Shown here: piece after piece, positions 7,719-12,879 of the stretch
Layout of the letters: each line of letters opens with the position of its first letter
How positions within the stretch are numbered: position 1 is the first letter of the stretch
Origin: an uncultured Eubacterium sp.
GTDB lineage: Bacteria > Bacillota > Clostridia > Peptostreptococcales > Anaerovoracaceae
DNA length: 17,711 bases
Assembly (NCBI GenBank): GCA_905193765.1
Contig: CAJJPZ010000029.1
Coordinates: 1 to 17,711 of the forward strand
Direction of reading: 5' to 3'
Notes under the pieces: model-generated
Told to the model about the DNA's origin: nothing
Seen by the model: the letters and a program-made list of their open reading frames with translations, nothing else
Database searches by the model: none
Position numbers and translations under genes: made by a program

Positions 7719-8825
7719 ATGAAAGTGATTATGACAGGTGGAGGAACAGGCGGCCATATATATCCGGCCATAGCAATAGCAGATGAGATAAAGCGTCGTG
7801 ACAAAGACGCTGAGATCCTGTTCGTCGGCGCAGAAATAGGGATGGAGACCACGATAGTGCCGGAGAACGGATATAAGATCAAGCTGATAACGACAGACGG
7901 TTTCAACAGAAGGAACCTGCTTAAAAATATCGATGTGCTGAGAAAACTCAGAAAGGGAAGCTCACAGTCGAAGAAAATCCTGAAGGACTTCAGACCTGAC
8001 GTGGTCATAGGTACCGGAGGATACGCCAGCGCACCTGTTGTAAAGATGGCGCAGAGACTCAGGATCCCGACATTCATACAGGAACAGAATGTCATACCGG
8101 GCGTCACAAATAAACTTCTTGAAAAAAACGTGACGAATGTTTTCCTGGGATTCAAGGAAGGATCGGAACACTTCAGACATCCTGAAAGGCATATAGTCAC
8201 GGGCAATCCGGTAAGAGCGGATTTCCTGAATATAAACAGAGAAGAGGCCCGTGCCAGCCTGGGTATAAAGGACAATGATTTCGTCCTGCTGTCCTTTGGC
8301 GGGAGCCAGGGGGCAGGACAGATCAACAAGGCTATGATGGATGTTATAGGGACATTCAACGGCGTAGAGGATTTCAGGATATTTATGGCGACCGGCGGAT
8401 ACTATTATGATGCGATACATGATGAGCTCAGAGAAAGAGGTATAGAGCTGTGTAGCAACATCACCCTTATAGAGTATATACATGAGATGGCAAGGTATCT
8501 CATGGCTTCGGATCTTGTTGTGAGCAGAAGCGGAGCACTGAGTATAGCAGAGGTGACCATGTGCGGCAAGCCTGCTGTTTTCATACCATCTCCGCTGGTA
8601 ACGGGAAACCATCAGTTCTTCAATGCGATGTCAGTTGCTGACAGAGGTGGAGCTGTAGTAATAGAAGAAAAGGATCTGGGCGAGAAGACTCTTACAGAAG
8701 AGATACTCAGGCTGAAAAACAATCCGGAAGTACTGAGGGACATGGCACAGAAAAGTGCAGGATGTGCTCCGGTAAGAGCAGCAGGAATAATATGCGACAG
8801 TATTTTCGCAGCCATGAAGAAATAA
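7719..8825 (+). CDS. murG: UDP-GlcNAc:lipid I N-acetylglucosamine transferase MurG
   Basis: A peripheral membrane GT-B glycosyltransferase of 368 residues (family GT28) that converts lipid I to lipid II on the cytoplasmic face. The N-terminal domain has the glycine-rich TGGGTGGH with His13, the G-loop GTGGYASAPV, and QEQNVIPGVTN at about 121. The C-terminal nucleotide-sugar domain has the second glycine loop FGGSQGAG at about 193-200, then SRSGALSIAE with Glu278 and the GNHQ motif that contacts the donor. The ATG at 7719 is one base after the ftsW stop, with CAGGAG (7704-7709) inside the ftsW end, so the two are coupled. A clear terminator follows at 8838-8879, making murG the last gene of the wall-synthesis run. 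murC or murB, found next in many related clusters, is not here. Confidence 0.97.
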   Translation: MKVIMTGGGTGGHIYPAIAIADEIKRRDKDAEILFVGAEIGMETTIVPENGYKIKLITTDGFNRRNLLKNIDVLRKLRKGSSQSKKILKDFRPDVVIGTGGYASAPVVKMAQRLRIPTFIQEQNVIPGVTNKLLEKNVTNVFLGFKEGSEHFRHPERHIVTGNPVRADFLNINREEARASLGIKDNDFVLLSFGGSQGAGQINKAMMDVIGTFNGVEDFRIFMATGGYYYDAIHDELRERGIELCSNITLIEYIHEMARYLMASDLVVSRSGALSIAEVTMCGKPAVFIPSPLVTGNHQFFNAMSVADRGGAVVIEEKDLGEKTLTEEILRLKNNPEVLRDMAQKSAGCAPVRAAGIICDSIFAAMKK

Positions 8826-8837
8826 CAGTCCGGTATG

Positions 8838-8879
8838 ACACCTTCAATGTATGATGTATATCGACTGAAGGTGTTTTTT
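8838..8879 (+). terminator. Rho-independent terminator after murG
   Basis: A stem with arms ACACCTTCA (8838-8846) and TGAAGGTGT (8866-8874) forms nine perfect pairs around a 19-base loop, and the T run 8874-8879 follows at once. It lies 13 bases after the murG stop and ends ten bases before the ftsQ promoter. It should close the PBP-to-murG transcription unit, though the large loop allows some read-through. Confidence 0.85.
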
Positions 8880-8888
8880 GAGCAGATA

Positions 8889-8916
8889 TTGAAATTATAA
8901 AAAAACAGGTTATAAT
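8889..8916 (+). promoter_or_regulatory. Sigma-A type promoter for ftsQ
   Basis: The -35 box TTGAAA (8889-8894) and the perfect -10 box TATAAT (8911-8916) are 16 bases apart in AT-rich DNA, directly downstream of the murG terminator. Transcription would start near 8923 and give a leader of about 47 bases before the ftsQ ATG at 8970. The placement between a terminator and a gene on the same strand supports real use. Confidence 0.75.
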
Positions 8917-8969
8917 AAAAAAGGAAAAGCCTGCTGCGCGTAAAAGCGGGTACGACGGGATCTGAGAAC

Positions 8970-9758
8970 ATGGCAGGCGGTTGGAGATATAAAAGAAGGA
9001 TGCGCAGGAACAGACACGGTACAAAAACATCCGGCAGAAAGAAAAGGCGGAAAAAGCACTATCTGCTGAAATTAATAATAATAATAGCAGTGCTCGCAGG
9101 GATATATGCGGGACTGCATATAGAACGCTTCGATATAAACGGCGTAGCCGTAGGCGGGAACAAGGAAATATCCGATGAGGAGATCCTGAAACTTTCGGGT
9201 ATCAGCACCGGAGACAACATATTCGATACCCACCCATGGTTTGTGGAGAAGAAGATAAAGAAAAACCTTTACATAGAAACTGTCGACGTCAAAAGGAAAC
9301 TGCCTGACAAGATAGAGATCATAGTCAGGGAGCGCAGCGGTAAGGCGCAGTTCGCCATGGGGGACAAGTATGTGATAACGGACAACACGGGAATGGTGCT
9401 GGAGGTAAGCAATGACGCCAGGAACGTGACGACGGTATCAGGCGTGACTGTGACGGAAGCCGAACCTGAAAAGACCGTGAAAGTCAAAGAGCGTTCTGAA
9501 TACAACAAGGCGATGTCACTCATAAAGGCGGCAGAAGAAGGCGACCTTTATTTTAAAAGTATAGATATAAACGGCAGCAGAGTGACTGCAAAAGTATATA
9601 AAAAACTCAGGTGTCGCGGACAGTACAGCAATTTCATCAACGCTATAGAGAACCAGACGCTGAAAGCCGTTATATTCGACCTGTACCAGAAAGGTAAGGA
9701 TCGAGGTGTGATCAGTATCGGAAGCAATGATTACTGCTCATTTTCACCTAAAAAATAG
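8970..9758 (+). CDS. ftsQ: Cell division protein FtsQ/DivIB
   Basis: A 262-residue bitopic division protein that, with FtsL and DivIC/FtsB, links the Z-ring to septal peptidoglycan synthesis. It has a very basic cytoplasmic N-terminus (residues 1-30, mostly Arg and Lys), one membrane segment at about 31-49, and an external POTRA domain at about 51-120. That domain contains FDINGVAVGGNKEISDEEI and the typical ending VDVKRKLPDKIEIIVRER. The FtsQ/DivIB beta domain follows to about residue 245. The ATG at 8970 has only a modest ribosome binding site (GGGA near 8957-8960). An internal ATG at codon 11 has AAGGA abutting it with no spacer and would remove part of the basic leader, so 8970 is preferred. 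The gene has its own promoter and no terminator behind it, so read-through into ftsZ is likely. Confidence 0.92.
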   Translation: MAGGWRYKRRMRRNRHGTKTSGRKKRRKKHYLLKLIIIIAVLAGIYAGLHIERFDINGVAVGGNKEISDEEILKLSGISTGDNIFDTHPWFVEKKIKKNLYIETVDVKRKLPDKIEIIVRERSGKAQFAMGDKYVITDNTGMVLEVSNDARNVTTVSGVTVTEAEPEKTVKVKERSEYNKAMSLIKAAEEGDLYFKSIDINGSRVTAKVYKKLRCRGQYSNFINAIENQTLKAVIFDLYQKGKDRGVISIGSNDYCSFSPKK

Positions 9759-9777
9759 TGTGTACTCGTTGGAATTT

Positions 9778-9805
9778 ATATGTTATAATATTAGCTATAA
9801 CATAT
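9778..9805 (+). promoter_or_regulatory. Perfect 10-base-arm dyad covering the ftsZ promoter
   Basis: Arms ATATGTTATA (9778-9787) and TATAACATAT (9796-9805) are exact reverse complements around an 8-base spacer. The left arm and the spacer start contain the extended -10 box, and the right arm covers the expected transcription start. A transcript from this promoter would lack the left arm, so the dyad looks like a protein-binding site in DNA rather than an RNA hairpin. Transcripts reading through from ftsQ could still fold it. No T run follows, so it is not a terminator. The protein that would bind is unknown. Confidence 0.5.
9781..9789 (+). promoter_or_regulatory. Extended -10 promoter for ftsZ
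   Basis: TGTTATAAT at 9781-9789 is a perfect extended -10 element (TGN plus TATAAT). The hexamer 17 bases upstream, TGTACT (9761-9766), is a poor -35 match, as is common for extended -10 promoters. TTGGAA at 9769-9774 is a better hexamer but stands only nine bases from this -10 box. Transcription would start near 9796, giving a leader of about 45 bases. The ftsZ ribosome binding site GGGAGGT (9826-9832) is eight bases from the ATG. Confidence 0.6.
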
Positions 9806-9840
9806 GATAAGTTAATTATAAGCATGGGAGGTACTTCTGG

Positions 9841-10959
9841 ATGTTACAATTTGAGATAAATGACTCTACGCTGCAGGAGATAAAGGTCATAGGTGTTGGC
9901 GGCGGCGGATGTAACGCAGTTAATAGAATGATAGACAGCGGTATGAAAGGTGTTACTTTCATAGCGGTAAATACGGACAAGCAGGCGCTGGACAAGAGCA
10001 AGGCTGAGACGAAGCTTCAGATAGGCGAGAAACTCACAAAGGGCCTCGGTGCCGGAGGAAATCCGGAAGTTGGACAGAAATCAGCAGAAGAAAACCTGGA
10101 GGATCTGGAGAAGTTCGTTGCAGGTTCTGATATGGTATTCGTTACATGCGGCATGGGCGGCGGAACAGGTACAGGAGCAGCTCCTATAATCGCAAAGACA
10201 GCGAAGGATATGGGCATACTTACTGTAGGTGTAGTAACCAAGCCGTTCAGATTCGAAGGCAGAAAAAGAAGTGAGCATGCTGAACTGGGAATAAAATTCC
10301 TCAAGAAATATGTGGATTCGCTGGTTATCGTACCTAATGACAAGCTTCTGGAAACGGTACAGGAACAGACGTCCCTGCTGGAAGCTTTCGAGATGGCTGA
10401 TGAAGTTCTCAAGCAGGGCGTACAGGGCATATCTGATATCATAGTAGACGATGCTCTCATCAACCTCGACTTCGCGGATGTCACTACGATAATGAAAGAC
10501 AGAGGCGTCGTACATATGGGTGTCGGCAGAGGCAAAGGCGACACGAGGATCGAGGATGCCGTCAGAGATGCAGTCAACAGTCCTCTTCTGGAAACAAAGA
10601 TCTCAGGAGCAAGAGCCGTACTCATCAACATCACAGGTGGAAGAGATCTTACGATGTTCGATGTGGATAAAGTCGCTACTCAGATCGACGAAGAAGCTGA
10701 TGACAATGCCATCATAATACTTGGTGCATCCATCAAGGAGGAAATGAAGGATGAGATCACAGTTACAGTGATCGCAGCTGGATTTGAACGCGCAGGTGCA
10801 GCTGATGTATTTGAAAGTTCAGTTATACCTGGCAGCGGTCAGGCTGAGGCCGTTGCTGCAGAGCACAAGGAGGCTGATACAGCATCTGCAGCTGCAGATG
10901 ACGGCTCACATGGCAAGTTCTCATCAAGAATCGATATTCCAACATTCTTACAGAGATAA
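9841..10959 (+). CDS. ftsZ: Cell division GTPase FtsZ
   Basis: The tubulin-like GTPase (372 residues) that polymerises into the Z-ring at mid-cell. The nucleotide-binding domain has the early glycine cluster IGVGGGGCNAVN (GGGG at 20-23) and the tubulin signature GGGTGTG at 106-112. The T7 synergy loop NLDFADV at 208-214 carries the acidic residues that complete the GTPase site of the neighbouring subunit. The core ends near residue 318. A linker of roughly 45 residues, rich in Ala, Asp and Glu, leads to the conserved C-terminal peptide IDIPTFLQR (364-372), which docks FtsA, SepF, EzrA or ZapA-type partners. Neither ftsA upstream nor sepF downstream is present, so the membrane anchor must be encoded elsewhere. 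It has its own promoter within a dyad and a strong terminator behind it, so it is largely an independent unit. Confidence 0.99.
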   Translation: MLQFEINDSTLQEIKVIGVGGGGCNAVNRMIDSGMKGVTFIAVNTDKQALDKSKAETKLQIGEKLTKGLGAGGNPEVGQKSAEENLEDLEKFVAGSDMVFVTCGMGGGTGTGAAPIIAKTAKDMGILTVGVVTKPFRFEGRKRSEHAELGIKFLKKYVDSLVIVPNDKLLETVQEQTSLLEAFEMADEVLKQGVQGISDIIVDDALINLDFADVTTIMKDRGVVHMGVGRGKGDTRIEDAVRDAVNSPLLETKISGARAVLINITGGRDLTMFDVDKVATQIDEEADDNAIIILGASIKEEMKDEITVTVIAAGFERAGAADVFESSVIPGSGQAEAVAAEHKEADTASAAADDGSHGKFSSRIDIPTFLQR

Positions 10960-10980
10960 GAAAAGAACAAGCTGATTCAG

Positions 10981-11010
10981 ATAGCCGGTTTGACAAAACC
11001 GGCTATTTTT
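10981..11010 (+). terminator. Strong Rho-independent terminator after ftsZ
   Basis: Arms ATAGCCGGTTT (10981-10991) and AAACCGGCTAT (10996-11006) form an 11-bp perfect stem with a GACA tetraloop, followed by T residues through 11010. It starts 21 bases after the ftsZ stop and should separate ftsZ from the methyltransferase-pheST unit. The sequence TTGACA (10990-10995), a perfect -35 hexamer, lies at the tip of this hairpin. Confidence 0.93.
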
Positions 11011-11046
11011 AAGATTTTACATACAGGGACAGCAGGTACTACCGAT

Positions 11047-11832
11047 ATGAAAACAATAACATCAAAGGATAACCCGGTATACAAGTCGGCATGTAGGCTG
11101 ACAAGAAAGAAGTATCGCGATGATGCCGGCATGTATCTGATAGAAGGCGTTAAGTCGCTTGAAGATGCGCTGCAGCTGGGCATAGGGATAAGGAACATTT
11201 TTATCAGAGAAGACAGAGCTGTGCCTGAGTCGTTCCCTGCTGAAAAGACATCACTCATGGATCGTGAGCTTTTTGAAAAGCTTTCGGGGACAGAGACCTC
11301 GCAGGGAGTGATCGCCACGGCAGACAAGAACATAACAGATATCAGCAGTTTTGCAGGCAGGATGGGAAACAGCAACGACAATGTGGTGATACTTGACAGG
11401 CTGCAGGATCCGGGCAACGCCGGGACGATCATAAGAACAGCGGAGGCGGCAGGTTACAGAGCTGTAATAGTTATGAGCGGTACGGCAGATGTCTATTCGC
11501 CCAAGGTCGTAAGGGCAGCGGCCGGTTCATTGTTCAGGATGCAGCTTTTCAGCTCGTCGGATATGAATGAAACAGTCAGGATACTGAAGGCTTCAGGGAA
11601 ATGTATCGTTTCAGCTGATCTCGATACAGATGTGATGTACAACAGTGTGGATCTAAGTGAAAATATCGCTCTTGTCATCGGCAATGAGGGACAGGGCGTG
11701 AGCAGGGGCTTCCTGGAAGCTTCTGATATAAAGGTGAGGATACCTATGGAGGGGTCTATAGAGTCTCTGAACGCGGCGGTGGCGGCCGGAATACTTATGT
11801 ATCAGTCACACAATAAAACAGAATGCAGGTGA
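11047..11832 (+). CDS. SPOUT (TrmH/SpoU) family RNA 2'-O-ribose methyltransferase
   Basis: A 261-residue enzyme with an N-terminal RNA-binding substrate domain (about 1-95, opening with TSKDNPVYKSACRLTRKKYRDD) and a C-terminal SPOUT knot domain. All three family motifs are present: LQDPGNAGTIIRTA with Asn124, LVIGNEGQGVS at about 209-219, and the SLNAAVAAGILMY stretch with Asn242, which forms the SAM-binding knot. The orthologue upstream of pheST in Bacillus subtilis (YsgA, named RlmP) is reported to methylate G2553 of 23S rRNA; by synteny this gene may do the same, but the target here is inferred. I use the ATG at 11047, with a weak AGCAGG at 11031-11036. An in-frame TTG at 10990 would put the start inside the ftsZ terminator hairpin. 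The stop (11830-11832) overlaps the pheS ribosome binding site. Confidence 0.88.
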   Translation: MKTITSKDNPVYKSACRLTRKKYRDDAGMYLIEGVKSLEDALQLGIGIRNIFIREDRAVPESFPAEKTSLMDRELFEKLSGTETSQGVIATADKNITDISSFAGRMGNSNDNVVILDRLQDPGNAGTIIRTAEAAGYRAVIVMSGTADVYSPKVVRAAAGSLFRMQLFSSSDMNETVRILKASGKCIVSADLDTDVMYNSVDLSENIALVIGNEGQGVSRGFLEASDIKVRIPMEGSIESLNAAVAAGILMYQSHNKTECR

Positions 11833-11836
11833 GAGG
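11831..11836 (+). promoter_or_regulatory. Ribosome binding site that sets the pheS start
   Basis: GAGAGG at 11831-11836 overlaps the methyltransferase stop codon and is seven bases upstream of the ATG at 11844. The earlier in-frame ATG at 11823 lies before this site and has no purine-rich site of its own at a suitable distance, so 11844 is the likely start and the two genes are probably translationally coupled. Confidence 0.8.
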
Positions 11837-11843
11837 TAAAAAA

Positions 11844-12866
11844 ATGCAAGCTCAGTTAAACAAAATTTTGGAACAGGCCAGGGAACAGCTGGTAAAAGCC
11901 GAAACGATGGCGCAGACAGATGAAATCAGAGTAAAACTGCTGGGAAAAAAGGGACAGCTTACAGAGATCCTGAGAGGAATGGGTAAGCTTTCTCCGGAAG
12001 AAAGAAAGACGACAGGCCAGATGGCCAACAAGGTCAGAGCAGAGATCGAAACACTTCTTGAAAAGAAGTTCAGCGAAGTTAAGGCTGCAGCAAAGGAAGC
12101 AAAATTCAGACTTGAGAAGATAGACGTGACGGAACCCGGACGCGAAGTGAATGTAGGTGTGAAGCATCCTCTTACGATAACGATGGATGAGATCTCAAAG
12201 GTATTCATGAACATGGGATTCTCTATAGTAGAGGGTCCTGAAGTGGAAACTGTATTCAATAACTTCGATGCACTCAATGCAGGTCCGAATCATCCGGCAA
12301 GAGACATGACAGATACATTCTACATCTCAGAGGATATCCTGCTGAGAACACAGACGTCCCCTGTACAGGTCAGGACTCTGATGAAACAGAAGCCTCCGAT
12401 CAAGGTGATCTCACCGGGCAGATGTTTCAGATGCGATACTCCTGATGCTACTCATTCACCTATGTTCCATCAGATAGAAGGTCTGGTGGTAGATGAGGGC
12501 ATCACCATGGCTGATCTCAAAGGTACTCTCGACAGCTTCGCCAAGCAGCTGTTCGGAACTGCCACAAGAACTAAATTCAGACCTCATCACTTCCCGTTCA
12601 CTGAACCGAGTGCAGAGATGGACGTGTCATGCTTCAAGTGCGGAGGTAAGGGTTGCAGAGTATGCAAGGGCAGCGGCTGGATAGAGATCCTGGGCTGCGG
12701 AATGGTGCATCCGCATGTTCTCAAAGTGGGAAATATAGACACGGAGAAGTACACAGGCTTCGCATTCGGAATGGGCGTTGAGAGAGTAGCAATGCTGAAA
12801 TACGGTGTAGATGATATAAGATTGTTCTATGAAAACGATATGCGTTTCATAAATCAGTTCAAATAG
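11844..12866 (+). CDS. pheS: Phenylalanine--tRNA ligase alpha subunit
   Basis: The catalytic alpha subunit (340 residues) of the cytoplasmic alpha2-beta2 enzyme that charges tRNA-Phe. The N-terminal 85 or so residues form a charged helical hairpin that contacts tRNA. The class II core follows: motif 2 regions HPARDMTDTFYI at about 150-161, LRTQTSPVQVRTL at about 167-179 and SPGRCFRCDTPDATHSPMFHQ. Motif 3 is FGMGVERVAMLKYG near the C-terminus. A cysteine cluster C263-x2-C266-x4-C271-x2-C274, seen in many bacterial PheS proteins, could hold zinc. I set the start at 11844 because GAGAGG precedes it by seven bases; this gives the usual family length, whereas the ATG at 11823 would add seven residues. 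There is no room for a T-box leader upstream. pheT follows 13 bases after the stop. Confidence 0.97.
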   Translation: MQAQLNKILEQAREQLVKAETMAQTDEIRVKLLGKKGQLTEILRGMGKLSPEERKTTGQMANKVRAEIETLLEKKFSEVKAAAKEAKFRLEKIDVTEPGREVNVGVKHPLTITMDEISKVFMNMGFSIVEGPEVETVFNNFDALNAGPNHPARDMTDTFYISEDILLRTQTSPVQVRTLMKQKPPIKVISPGRCFRCDTPDATHSPMFHQIEGLVVDEGITMADLKGTLDSFAKQLFGTATRTKFRPHHFPFTEPSAEMDVSCFKCGGKGCRVCKGSGWIEILGCGMVHPHVLKVGNIDTEKYTGFAFGMGVERVAMLKYGVDDIRLFYENDMRFINQFK

Positions 12867-12879
12867 GAGGATGAAGTAG

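Noticed and set aside
7682..8612. Long open frames on the - strand over murG (216 and 225 codons)
   Set aside because: They lie antisense to an intact, motif-complete murG, have low-complexity or unfamiliar translations, and arise from its codon bias.
8929..8951. Small hairpin in the ftsQ leader (GCCTGCT with AGCGGGT)
   Set aside because: Seven pairs with two G-U wobbles and a nine-base loop. It is too weak to separate from chance and no T run follows.
10017..10634. 205-codon - strand frame over ftsZ, and a similar 207-codon frame over the murD end at 6025-6648
   Set aside because: Both are fully inside or antisense to conserved genes, show no recognisable domain, and have no promoter or good ribosome binding site. 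They are Ser/Pro/Thr-rich shadows.
10990..11046. TTG at 10990 as the start of the RNA methyltransferase
   Set aside because: It lies inside the ftsZ terminator hairpin with no ribosome binding site, and the extra 19 residues do not look like the family's N-terminus, which begins at the ATG at 11047.
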